Of a stretch of DNA of 44,559 nt, positions 17,641 through 26,136 are shown piece after piece. The stretch is from contig JAEXDA010000010.1 of the NCBI GenBank assembly GCA_023401925.1, positions 1 through 44,559 on the forward strand, written 5' to 3'. Position 1 is the first letter of the stretch, and each line of letters starts with the position of its first letter. The stretch is from Bacillota bacterium (GTDB lineage: Bacteria; Bacillota; UBA4882; UBA8346). The notes under the pieces were generated by a model. The model worked only from the letters and a program-made list of their open reading frames with translations. It did no database searches and was not told the origin of the DNA. The position numbers and the translations under genes are program-made.

Positions 17641-17982
17641 ATGAGCATCGCTAATAAAATAAAGGATTTACGTACCTCGAAACATCTAAAACAAGAAGAG
17701 CTCGCCAAAAAGATCGGGGTCTCCCGTTTGATGCTCGGCAAATATGAACGGGGTGAAGCCATTCCTTCTGCCGAAACTTTGCAAAAAATAGCGCAGGTAT
17801 TAGAGGTTTCAACCGATTATTTATTATCGAGCGATGAAGAAAATGAAGGTTCTCCAGGTTTTGGGGACAAAGCACTTCAGAAATACCTTACAGAGATTGA
17901 CAAAATGAGTGATGAAGAACGAGGCCATGTGAAGTTTATTTTGGATGCGGTAGTTAAAAATAAAAATAGAGATACTGAATGA
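17641..17982 (+). CDS. XRE-family HTH transcriptional regulator
   Basis: A 113-residue protein with an N-terminal HTH_3 domain: IKDLRTSKHLKQEELAKKIG, VSRLMLGKYERG and IPSAETLQKIAQVLEVSTDYLL. The C-terminal tail (YLTEIDKMSDEERGHVKFIL) is of the kind that helps dimerisation. AGGAG precedes the ATG by 8 bases. It converges with the end of the phosphorothioation-type operon, whose last gene stops 252 bases away. It is the nearest regulator to that operon and may control it as well as itself, but I found no copy of its operators near 32455. Confidence 0.9.
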   Translation: MSIANKIKDLRTSKHLKQEELAKKIGVSRLMLGKYERGEAIPSAETLQKIAQVLEVSTDYLLSSDEENEGSPGFGDKALQKYLTEIDKMSDEERGHVKFILDAVVKNKNRDTE

Positions 17983-18233
17983 AATTGGTTATTATCATTC
18001 CTTTCTAATTTGCCTGGTTTGATTATCCGATTGTATTGATCTCTTGGGGATACAGTTTGGATTCAAGTTCGGTATCGTTCATCTGTAATTTCCGGTTAAA
18101 TAAACAAAACACATAAAAAAATGGCCATAAATGATATTTTGTAAATCCATTGGCAATAAGCTTAACTTCCTTTGCTTTATTTATGGCAAATGACGTTTTT
18201 CTTTTATACTCATTTTGCACATATTATTTTCAA

Positions 18234-18779
18234 TTAACTTCTTGCTAATCTACATAAATCAAGAATATCTTCACTTGTAACAGCTGCATTATACCGTTCA
18301 TTAAACTCTTCCATGAAGTCATATAAATATTTTATATAGTCTTCTGGTTTCACAACATTTTCAATTAATTTCTCATATAACACATCCACCCCACCACGTA
18401 CATATGATTCAAAAAGCTGCTCATCAGCTAATGTTTGCTCACTTTCATTACCATAGAATCGAAACGCTTTATTTAACCGTTCATCAAAAAAAGGTTCATT
18501 CTTTTTATCAAGTAACATTATTAGCTGATAGCTGTATTTTAAATCGATTAAATGATTCAAAAGCTCATTCGGAAATATTTTAGTTGTTTTTTCCCCTTGC
18601 ATCATTTTATCGAATTCAGGCTTTCGTTGATATAAAAACCCTACAATTGGAGCGGTTTTATATACATTAACATTAGATGAAAATAATTTTGAAGTACTTT
18701 TTTCATCAAATTGAGCTGTTAATTTTACAACCTTTTCTGCATAAATCCCACGAAAAGAATATTCTTTTTCAAATAACAT
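18234..18779 (-). CDS. Uncharacterised last gene of the phosphorothioation-type operon (181 aa)
   Basis: I do not recognise this 181-residue protein. It is soluble, mixed alpha/beta at the N-terminus (KEYSFRGIYAEKVVKLTAQF) and helical and acidic at the C-terminus (YDFMEEFNERYNAAVTSEDI). GAGGT overlaps the stop of the preceding SMC-like gene and the ATG follows that stop by 5 bases, so the two are translationally linked and probably form a complex. It is larger than DndE (about 110-130 residues) and lacks its visible pattern. The position suggests an accessory subunit of a DndD-like or SspFGH-like effector. Confidence 0.75.
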   Translation of the reverse strand: MLFEKEYSFRGIYAEKVVKLTAQFDEKSTSKLFSSNVNVYKTAPIVGFLYQRKPEFDKMMQGEKTTKIFPNELLNHLIDLKYSYQLIMLLDKKNEPFFDERLNKAFRFYGNESEQTLADEQLFESYVRGGVDVLYEKLIENVVKPEDYIKYLYDFMEEFNERYNAAVTSEDILDLCRLARS

Positions 18780-18784
18780 TTAAG

Positions 18785-20785
18785 TTACCTCGGCATTAAA
18801 TTAGTTTCAAATTCATTTTTCTTATCAAATATATATTGCCTCCCGATCTTTTCTCCTAGATTCGCCTCAGCAATTTCTCCATCAGTATCTTTAATGAAAA
18901 TTATGATTTGTTCGGCGATATTTGGAAGTACATTACAAACCGCCTTAATTCGCCTTTTATCAAATGCAGATAGCGGAGCGTCCATGACTAATGGGTATGG
19001 TTCGGATTCGAGCATTTTTGTATCAAGATCGTTATCCTTACTATTATCACGAGCCATTTTAATGATACCAGAAATAAAGGCAAATATTACTGATATACTT
19101 TGTGCAGTAGATGTTTCTATATCAGTATTAATTCCGCCTTCATCGTCCTTCACAAGAACTTGAATATTATACTTATCGTCAATAGTAAGAGACATTCCGC
19201 CTTCATAAATACTTTTAAAGATTTTATTAATATTCAGTTCTAAGTTTCGACGAGTTTCATCTTCATTCTGCTTGTATACATATGAAAGTTCATGATACAT
19301 ATATTGAGCATAAGCTTTATATATTTCAATCTTCTTATTATTCTCATCCCTAAGTGTTAGCTCAGCTCGCTCTTTTATTTTTCTTTCGCGCGAAGTTCCG
19401 ATCGCTCCTTTCTCTTGATTCAATTCATCCCGTTCATGCTGCCGATCACGAATAACCTTTTCGTAACGCCATAAATCTTGCTGAATACTCGCAGAACTCT
19501 CCTTTCCGGCAACTTGCGTTTCAATTTCACGAATATTATTTATTAATTCTTCTATGCCAGTCTCATATTCCCCAATTAGTGTGCATTGTTCGGTAAATGA
19601 TTCAAACAAATCCCCAGCGGATTTAGTTCTTAATTCAGATTCCTTTATAAATTGGGCAATTGAAGTACCAATCGATTGGGGAGGTATAAAGGCTAATGTT
19701 TTATTTAATTCATTATAGGCATCATTGCCTATTTCGATTTTATTTCCACATATACAAGTTTTCCGATTGATCAGAAACTCTATTGTTCGGGCATGTATAT
19801 CTGGTATACCTTTATCAAGTTTTTCTGCTTTTGACAAAGAATCTAAGGCATCCTTAATAAGTGATTTTGCCAAAAAAGAACTAATATTATTATTAAACTG
19901 CTTTAACAATATAGAAATTGCGGATACACGCGCTTGTTTGGCTTTTTCAAGGTTCTCTTTGAGTTTTTCTTTTTCTTTCTGAAGTTTTTCCGTTTCAGCC
20001 AATGCCATTAATTTTGTATTTAGCTCATCACATCTATCTCTTGCAATTTGTACTTCATTTTCAATTTCACCAAGACGTTGCTCAATTTTATCTAATTTAT
20101 CTTCCGCTTCCTGGATATCTTTTGTATACTGTGAAATCCTTTTATCGCTCGTTGAATCATAACTTTCATTATAGCTACCGATTACTCCATTTTTTGATGT
20201 AGGTTTTAAATGATCCAAAGCGGCAATAAAAGAATTGAGACCAATTAACCCTCGTACAGCCTGCCCAAATTCTTGACTACGCCCTTTCTTAATTTCTTTA
20301 CTCATATTTCCGATTCGCTCACCATCAAAAAAGAAATATTTCGAGAGTTCCTTTGGTAGTATTTGTTTAATTCGAGCTTCCACTTCTAATGGTTTAGTAA
20401 TAAAATCTTGTTGTCCTTCTTTATTGTAAACAATTTTAAATGTTGTAAACTGGGCTTTTATTTTTCCTGTCGCTTCTCTTTTATATATTTGTTCACGAAT
20501 AATACTATAATCAGTGGCACCGTGTATTAAATCAATCTTAACGCGAACAAGACTTTCGTTACCTGGGAGTAGTTGTCGTTCAATAATTCTATTTAAAACA
20601 GATTTATCATCAAAATCAGTATCCCCATATAAACACCAAGTAAATGCTTGAGCTAGAGTAGTTTTGCCAGAACCATTTTCACCCATAATGACTGTCACAT
20701 TCCTATTATCATAAGTAGCAAATTCTACATTTTGTTCACCAATAAATTGTCGAAAATTAAGTACTTGCAACTTTTTTAGTAACAT
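18785..20785 (-). CDS. DndD-like SMC/Rad50-type AAA ATPase
   Basis: A 666-residue ATPase. The N-terminus LKKLQVLNFRQF leads to Walker A GENGSGKT at 35-42, then a Q-loop region. About 200-500 is a long charged coiled coil interrupted by TCICGNKIEIG, a reduced zinc-hook-like turn. The C-terminal lobe has SVIFAFISGI and Walker B YPLVMDAPLSAFD. This layout is that of DndD, which supports backbone sulfur modification, and of related SMC ATPases in restriction modules. GAGGAGG lies 7 bases before the ATG, inside the 54-residue gene that overlaps it by 10 bases. With SspB/C/D homologues already present in the operon it may instead serve the effector side. Family assignment is firm, role is inferred. 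Confidence 0.85.
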   Translation of the reverse strand: MLLKKLQVLNFRQFIGEQNVEFATYDNRNVTVIMGENGSGKTTLAQAFTWCLYGDTDFDDKSVLNRIIERQLLPGNESLVRVKIDLIHGATDYSIIREQIYKREATGKIKAQFTTFKIVYNKEGQQDFITKPLEVEARIKQILPKELSKYFFFDGERIGNMSKEIKKGRSQEFGQAVRGLIGLNSFIAALDHLKPTSKNGVIGSYNESYDSTSDKRISQYTKDIQEAEDKLDKIEQRLGEIENEVQIARDRCDELNTKLMALAETEKLQKEKEKLKENLEKAKQARVSAISILLKQFNNNISSFLAKSLIKDALDSLSKAEKLDKGIPDIHARTIEFLINRKTCICGNKIEIGNDAYNELNKTLAFIPPQSIGTSIAQFIKESELRTKSAGDLFESFTEQCTLIGEYETGIEELINNIREIETQVAGKESSASIQQDLWRYEKVIRDRQHERDELNQEKGAIGTSRERKIKERAELTLRDENNKKIEIYKAYAQYMYHELSYVYKQNEDETRRNLELNINKIFKSIYEGGMSLTIDDKYNIQVLVKDDEGGINTDIETSTAQSISVIFAFISGIIKMARDNSKDNDLDTKMLESEPYPLVMDAPLSAFDKRRIKAVCNVLPNIAEQIIIFIKDTDGEIAEANLGEKIGRQYIFDKKNEFETNLMPR

Positions 20786-20940
20786 TCAACTTCCTCCTCA
20801 ATTGCTTTCTTAATTTTCTTAACCATATCTGCATCACTAAATTGTTTCGTCCTAATGTTTTGTTTTTCCATTAAAATTAGTTTCATAAGTAATCGCTTAG
20901 CTTTGTTCTTATCTATTTGAATATTTTGATCTTCCGCCAT
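20776..20940 (-). CDS. 54-residue protein between helicase and DndD-like genes
   Basis: A short frame, starting ATG 20940 (MAEDQNIQIDKNKAKRLLMK) and ending TAA 20778-20776. It is lysine-rich with an acidic end, helical, and has no cysteines except one near the terminus. It starts 17 bases after the helicase stop and overlaps the DndD-like start by 10 bases; its last codons carry that gene's ribosome binding site. The tight packing supports a real gene. I recognise no family; a small linker subunit is possible. Confidence 0.6.
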   Translation of the reverse strand: MAEDQNIQIDKNKAKRLLMKLILMEKQNIRTKQFSDADMVKKIKKAIEEEVECY

Positions 20941-20957
20941 TGTATATCACCACACTT

Positions 20958-23147
20958 TTATTCAATTGTGAATTCGGTATATCTATCATGTAAATCATAT
21001 GCTTCTTTAATTTCTTGTATAATAAGATCAGCTTCCATTGCATTCATAGCTATTCGAGCAAATTCTTCTGCACGATTCAATTCATTACGTATAAGTGAAA
21101 GATCTCTACTCATTTCTTCCTTAGTCAATGAATGAACCTCTTCAATTGGCCTTGGAGTTGTAATGAAATCATAAATTTCAGCATATTCTTTTTTAGATGC
21201 AAGCCGCAATACCCGACCACGGCGTTGTATATATTCCTTTGGATTTGTGGTGCTTGCAAGAATAAATGCTACTTTAATCTCAGGAATGTTTACACCTTCA
21301 TCCAAACATTTAATCGCAATTAATGCTTGTAAATTATCCCCTTTAGCAAATTCCCGTTTCAGAACTTCACGTTCGTCTATATTTTCTTTAGAAGTAAATT
21401 GAGATACTTTCATGCCCAGTCTATTACCCAATAAACAAGTAACTGCATCAATTTGCCGAATATCAACCTCTTCTATTGCTGTAAAATCTTCATTTTCACC
21501 GAGAAGTGATGCAGCCCCACAGTAAATAAGTAAATGATTTTTATTAATAAATGGTTGAATTTTCTCATATAGTTTAGAAATTTTTGACTCAGCTGCAGCA
21601 ACTAATCGTGCCCTTTTTAAAGCTAACTTTTCTCCTTTTTCAGAAAGTTTTTTTCTTCCAGTTTTATCTTGAATAATACACTTACTAATTTCTTGTGATA
21701 GATAGGAGTACTGTTCTAATTCTTTCTCATTAAGATTAACAACTATAGGATAATACTTATATGGGGTTAGTTTATGTTCTTCAATAGCTCGTTCTAAAGA
21801 GTATTCAATACACTTTTGCCCAAAGTAAGTTATTAACTTTTTTGTCCCCTCTTCATCATTATGTCGCTCTAGAGTAGCAGAGAGGGCAAGACGATAATTA
21901 TAAGTATCTGTAAGCATTGAACTTAATCTCACCGAACCAAAATTATGTGCCTCATCTACTACAAGCAATGAATTACCTTTAATTTTTGCTAGTTGAGCCT
22001 GTACAAATTTAGAAGCAAATGTTGCATTGGTACAAATAAAACAAAAAAATTCATGATTACGTATTTTTAACTTTTGATTGCGCACAGCATTTTCTAAACG
22101 ATTTTTCCAATCTTTTTGCAAAGAACTACTATAACCAATAATGGGATCAATATTAAATTTTACAATATCCTCAACCCATTGTTCTACCAAGTGTTGATAT
22201 GGACAAATAATTACAACTGCTAGTTTATGCTGTAAATGATTACTTAACCTAGATATAGCACCAAGCCCTGTGAGCGTCTTACCGGTACCAGTTGCCATAT
22301 CAAAAATGCCGCGATAATCTCTTTTTTCCCATTCATCTATTGCTTGATTTTGATAATCATGGAGTTTAATGTTAGATGGAATAGATGCACCTACATGATT
22401 AGTATTAATTTTGTAAATTCCGCTATGCTCTCTAGTATCATCATTAAATTCCACTTTATCAATTTCCAAATTAATTGGATGGTGTTTATATCTATCAAGT
22501 ATTTCTTTGTTGACATTTGGAAAATCGATTATCTGTATATTAGGCTCAACATTATTCCATATTGCTGTAAATGCATTTTCTTTTGTAAAAACCCTTTCTT
22601 GATCATTTGTCCATGAACAAAACACATCAATTGATTCATAATTTACCATCAAGGCCATTCCCGTTTCATTCATTGACCCTGCAAAAGCAATGGTATTACC
22701 GAATTCATCATACATAAGTCCCATTTTTTCATGATACATACCTAAATTACTTTCATTGTCTGTAAAGGCAATTTTGATATCTAATTTTTCTTCAGCTATT
22801 AGATTTGCTAATAAATTTAACCGTTCCTCTTCTATTTGATTGACTGGGTCAACAAGTTCATGGATTAAAGCTCTTTCAATTATATTATTTCTTAACTCAT
22901 ATCCTCTTCTTATTGCTTCCAAATCGTCAGGAGAAAGATGTGGTGAGGCGACAAGTTGTATTGTGCCCCCATTACGTATCAAGCCTGTAATACCTTTTGA
23001 TATTTCAATTAAAGCCGAAGATGAAAAGAACCCCACAGCTCTTTTATACATTACAGCATTGCCAAGAACTGGAATATAAAAATCTTTAACTATATGATCA
23101 ATAAGTGAGCGATATTCTTTCTTGATCTCCAAATCCAAAAAGCTCAT
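20958..23147 (-). CDS. PLD-domain plus DEAH superfamily 2 helicase, phosphorothioation-linked
   Basis: A 729-residue fusion. Residues about 1-170 form a phospholipase D-like nuclease domain with one HKD motif (His139, Lys141, then AFAGSMNET). Residues 255-700 form an SF2 helicase: RGIFDMATGTGKT (Walker A 284-291), VVDEAH (398-401), LALSATLE (motif III) and IQRRGRVLRLA (motif VI). This domain order is the one known from DNA phosphorothioation-associated restriction enzymes. A single HKD implies it acts as a dimer. It would unwind and cut target DNA. It lies between the desulfurase and the 54-residue gene in one operon. Confidence 0.85.
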   Translation of the reverse strand: MSFLDLEIKKEYRSLIDHIVKDFYIPVLGNAVMYKRAVGFFSSSALIEISKGITGLIRNGGTIQLVASPHLSPDDLEAIRRGYELRNNIIERALIHELVDPVNQIEEERLNLLANLIAEEKLDIKIAFTDNESNLGMYHEKMGLMYDEFGNTIAFAGSMNETGMALMVNYESIDVFCSWTNDQERVFTKENAFTAIWNNVEPNIQIIDFPNVNKEILDRYKHHPINLEIDKVEFNDDTREHSGIYKINTNHVGASIPSNIKLHDYQNQAIDEWEKRDYRGIFDMATGTGKTLTGLGAISRLSNHLQHKLAVVIICPYQHLVEQWVEDIVKFNIDPIIGYSSSLQKDWKNRLENAVRNQKLKIRNHEFFCFICTNATFASKFVQAQLAKIKGNSLLVVDEAHNFGSVRLSSMLTDTYNYRLALSATLERHNDEEGTKKLITYFGQKCIEYSLERAIEEHKLTPYKYYPIVVNLNEKELEQYSYLSQEISKCIIQDKTGRKKLSEKGEKLALKRARLVAAAESKISKLYEKIQPFINKNHLLIYCGAASLLGENEDFTAIEEVDIRQIDAVTCLLGNRLGMKVSQFTSKENIDEREVLKREFAKGDNLQALIAIKCLDEGVNIPEIKVAFILASTTNPKEYIQRRGRVLRLASKKEYAEIYDFITTPRPIEEVHSLTKEEMSRDLSLIRNELNRAEEFARIAMNAMEADLIIQEIKEAYDLHDRYTEFTIE

Positions 23148-23180
23148 GATCCTTCACTACCTTATAAATTCCTTTTAATT

Positions 23181-24329
23181 TTAACTATCTTTTTTAATCA
23201 TATTTAAGGCTTCAGTCAACTGCATAAACCCCTCATCAGTATTAAAATAACTAACACTAAACCTCACTGTACCAGCAGGAAATGTTTCCAAAAATCTATG
23301 GGCATCCGGAGCACAATGCAAGCCTGTCCTAACCGCAATATTATTATTGTTTAAAACTTGTCCAATATTATCACTACTATATCCATTAAAAACGCAGGAA
23401 AATACTCCGATATGATTTTTTAAGGATTTTATCCCAATAACTCTAATATTATTAAAACTCGATAATAAATCATACAACTTTTGAGTATTCTCAATTTCTT
23501 TATGATATATCTGTTCAATACCTATGCAATTAATCCACTTCAATGCTGCATTTAACCCACCGATTGCAAGACTGTTTTGACTACCGACCTCATACTTTTC
23601 AGGGATTGTATTAGGTAAGTCAGCATTAGCGGAATCAATACCTGTTCCACCATATATCAAAGGACGCAGATTTGAGTCGTTTCCCATAATAATGCCAGCG
23701 ATTCCAAAAGGGCCGTAAAGAGTTTTGTGTCCAGCAAAAACTGCATAATCGGCTTTAATTTCACTTAAATCGGTCTGTATAAGACCGGCAGTCTGTGCCA
23801 TATCAATAATATTTGTAGCTTGATATTCTTTTGATAATTCACATATTTCCTTAATTGGAGCAACAAGACCACAAACATTACTTGCGTGACATAAAACAAC
23901 TACATCTGGGCGTCTATCCTGAAACTGATACTTAATTCTCTCAATATCATATTCTATGGAATCTTTATCAACATATAACTCCACAATATTAAAATGATAA
24001 ATTCCCTTTAAATAATTCAAAACTCTTAAAACTGCATTATGTTCAAATGGCGTAACATAAACATTATAGTTTTCTCGCCAGTTTAATCCTTGAAGAATAA
24101 TATTAAGACTTTCAGTTGCCGAAGGAGTAAAAACAACTTTCTTTTGAGGACAATTAAACAATTTCAGAATTAATTGTCTCGTTTCGTTAATTAAGGAACT
24201 AGCTTTATCAGCCAAGGTATATTGGCCTCTCCCAACATTAACCCCATAATTCCTATAAAAACTATCCATGAATTGGTATACTTCCTCCGGCTTAGGGTAA
24301 GTAGTGGCGGCATTATCAAAATAAATCAT
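23181..24329 (-). CDS. sspA: Cysteine desulfurase (SspA/DndA role)
   Basis: A PLP-dependent class V aminotransferase-fold enzyme of about 382 residues that removes sulfur from L-cysteine as a protein persulfide. Visible: MIYFDNAATTYPKP at the N-terminus, TPSATESLN, the PLP lysine in FAGHKTLYGPFG and the catalytic cysteine in RTGLHCAPDAH. The frame is open to 24344, but ATG 24329 gives the standard start; it lies one base after the DndB-like stop, with GGTGAT upstream. In phosphorothioation systems such an enzyme (DndA, SspA, or a housekeeping IscS) feeds sulfur to the PAPS-reductase-like protein, here the first gene of the operon. Being inside the operon argues for a dedicated donor. Confidence 0.85.
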   Translation of the reverse strand: MIYFDNAATTYPKPEEVYQFMDSFYRNYGVNVGRGQYTLADKASSLINETRQLILKLFNCPQKKVVFTPSATESLNIILQGLNWRENYNVYVTPFEHNAVLRVLNYLKGIYHFNIVELYVDKDSIEYDIERIKYQFQDRRPDVVVLCHASNVCGLVAPIKEICELSKEYQATNIIDMAQTAGLIQTDLSEIKADYAVFAGHKTLYGPFGIAGIIMGNDSNLRPLIYGGTGIDSANADLPNTIPEKYEVGSQNSLAIGGLNAALKWINCIGIEQIYHKEIENTQKLYDLLSSFNNIRVIGIKSLKNHIGVFSCVFNGYSSDNIGQVLNNNNIAVRTGLHCAPDAHRFLETFPAGTVRFSVSYFNTDEGFMQLTEALNMIKKDS

Positions 24330-24330
24330 A

Positions 24331-25590
24331 TTAATGTTCATCACCCTTTAATAGTTCAACGATATCCTCTTTCTCTATACCATAAACTCCTGTTAACCAA
24401 TAAAACATTTTTTCCTTTTCTTTCTCCGTTAAAATATTTTTATCAAAAACATATAATAATATCATCTCAACAAGTGTTTGGTAACTTACGATTATTGTTT
24501 TAGTTGTGGAATTCCACAAAACGCTATTCCATACTTTATTAGCTAAATTTAATGGTAACTTATTCATTTCTTGAAATAAGGTCGAAAAGTTATAATCAAA
24601 TTTCATCTTAATTTTTATTGAGGCTTTTACAAATGGCAAAAGTGCAATTGGTCTAAATAAGATATTCCCCCCATTACGGTTTCTATATTTTTCAGTGGAA
24701 ACGGGTAATGTTTCCACATATTCTTTCATAGAAGTTAAATGCATATAAAAGGCATCCCAATAATCAAAACAAAACTGATTAAATTGCATAATAATATCGT
24801 TATCTGGCCGAAATTTAATAAATTGATCCTGTTTCTTTTTCCCACGAAGAATTTTGCCTTCTTGATCGGTGATTTCAATATCTTTTATAAAATATTTTAA
24901 AAGTTCTTTATTGCATTCATAAAAGGTTATAATCGAAGTAAAGGCTGTTGAATTACTTTCGGGAATAGCTTTTGTTTTAGCATCGAAAATCCTGTTATCT
25001 GAAAATAAAACGTGATTATCGATTAACTCTCTTGAAGCGATAGCAATTGAATCATCTTCATCTAAAGCTATGATATCCCTCATGGATACTGGTTTAGCAT
25101 ATCTATTTAAAGTACTAAATAACCTTCTAGCTCTCTGCATCCCAGCGTCGTCTTTTTTGTGGCCAATGAAAATTACAGGTATTTTTTCTTCTGATAATTC
25201 CGCATTGCTATTTATCGCGTCTTTAATTCCTTCAACTCTATGCTGTCCATCAACAGGAAAAATTTTTTCGCCACCAGTTAATTCTAACAAACCTATATCA
25301 TAAAATTCAGTCCCATCCCCATAATCGAGTCTTACTTCGTGCCATTGAGGATCTCCATCATAAACCGCTAAAACCAAAGAATTAAAAAACCTTTCTTCTT
25401 GTTGAAGAATATACCTTGATATGCTTTTATAATTCTCTGTTATACTTCTTTGTAACAGTTCTTGTAATGTAGAAGAATGATGTAGTTCATCATCAACCTT
25501 CTTGACATATTGTGCAACTTGTTGAAAAGTTAATGTTGCTACGTAATATACCCATATTCCAATTTTTGCCCTAATAGCAGGTATCTTCAA
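24331..25590 (-). CDS. DGQHR-domain protein, DndB-like
   Basis: A 419-residue protein with the signature FPVDGQHRVEGI (DGQHR at 114-118) and the second family block ARRLFSTLNRYAKPVSMRD. The family includes DndB, which represses the dnd operon in the studied Salmonella/Streptomyces systems, and ParB-like nucleases. The region around 275-330 carries charged blocks and the C-terminus is helical. GGGGGG stands about 11 bases before the ATG. It is embedded between the GIY-YIG and desulfurase genes with a one-base junction to the latter. A role as operon regulator or DNA-binding partner is inference. Confidence 0.82.
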   Translation of the reverse strand: MKIPAIRAKIGIWVYYVATLTFQQVAQYVKKVDDELHHSSTLQELLQRSITENYKSISRYILQQEERFFNSLVLAVYDGDPQWHEVRLDYGDGTEFYDIGLLELTGGEKIFPVDGQHRVEGIKDAINSNAELSEEKIPVIFIGHKKDDAGMQRARRLFSTLNRYAKPVSMRDIIALDEDDSIAIASRELIDNHVLFSDNRIFDAKTKAIPESNSTAFTSIITFYECNKELLKYFIKDIEITDQEGKILRGKKKQDQFIKFRPDNDIIMQFNQFCFDYWDAFYMHLTSMKEYVETLPVSTEKYRNRNGGNILFRPIALLPFVKASIKIKMKFDYNFSTLFQEMNKLPLNLANKVWNSVLWNSTTKTIIVSYQTLVEMILLYVFDKNILTEKEKEKMFYWLTGVYGIEKEDIVELLKGDEH

Positions 25591-25603
25591 TAATTCCCCC
25601 CCC

Positions 25604-26107
25604 TTATACAGAAAATGCTTTTACTGCATCTCTAATCTCCATATCAGGAATAGCATCATTAAATGGAGGTAATATTCTATTAATAAGTTCCCTTTCTAAT
25701 GCTTCTATTTGAGAATTATCTTCCAACGGCAAGTACCTAATATAAAGATACTTTCCCCAAGATTCTATCATCCTTTTAATTTTGGGACGCTTTTCAGCAT
25801 AATATTCTCCGCAACGTTTTCTTAGATTTTGGGTTTGAGTGTTAAGAGCTCTACCAATATACATAATATACATATGTGTGTTAGGAATTATATTTGGTTT
25901 TGCAATAAAAACATATATTCCCCCTTTATTTATAGGAAGATTATGCATACTTGGATGGATATTATTATCTAAATCTAAAAATTTGGCTTCTTCCCAAGTA
26001 CAATTAATTATTGCACTTAGATTCATATCAAAACATTCCCATAATTCCGGACTCACAATAAAATGTATTCTTGAACTAGATATACTTGTGCAAACATCTA
26101 TTTCCAT
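25604..26107 (-). CDS. GIY-YIG nuclease-domain protein
   Basis: A 167-residue protein. After about 55 residues of unknown fold comes a complete GIY-YIG domain: KGGIYVFIA (62-70), MYIGRA (82-87), LRKR (96-99) with the likely catalytic arginine, and ALERELINRILPPFN (136-150) with the metal-binding glutamate and the trailing asparagine. All key residues are kept, so it should cut one DNA strand, or both as a dimer. GGAG lies about 10 bases before the ATG. It sits in the middle of the operon, 13 bases before the DndB-like gene. A nuclease of this class is not part of the Dnd or Ssp sets I know. Confidence 0.82.
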   Translation of the reverse strand: MEIDVCTSISSSRIHFIVSPELWECFDMNLSAIINCTWEEAKFLDLDNNIHPSMHNLPINKGGIYVFIAKPNIIPNTHMYIMYIGRALNTQTQNLRKRCGEYYAEKRPKIKRMIESWGKYLYIRYLPLEDNSQIEALERELINRILPPFNDAIPDMEIRDAVKAFSV

Positions 26108-26136
26108 ATAGACATACTCCTACTAAACGAATAATT

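Noticed and set aside
18023..18220. 65-codon minus-strand frame just after the operon's last gene
   Set aside because: It starts with GTG without a convincing ribosome binding site, and I recognise no family. It could be real, but is not supported.
18234..18779. 181-aa protein as DndE
   Set aside because: Too long and without the recognisable DndE pattern; left as unknown.
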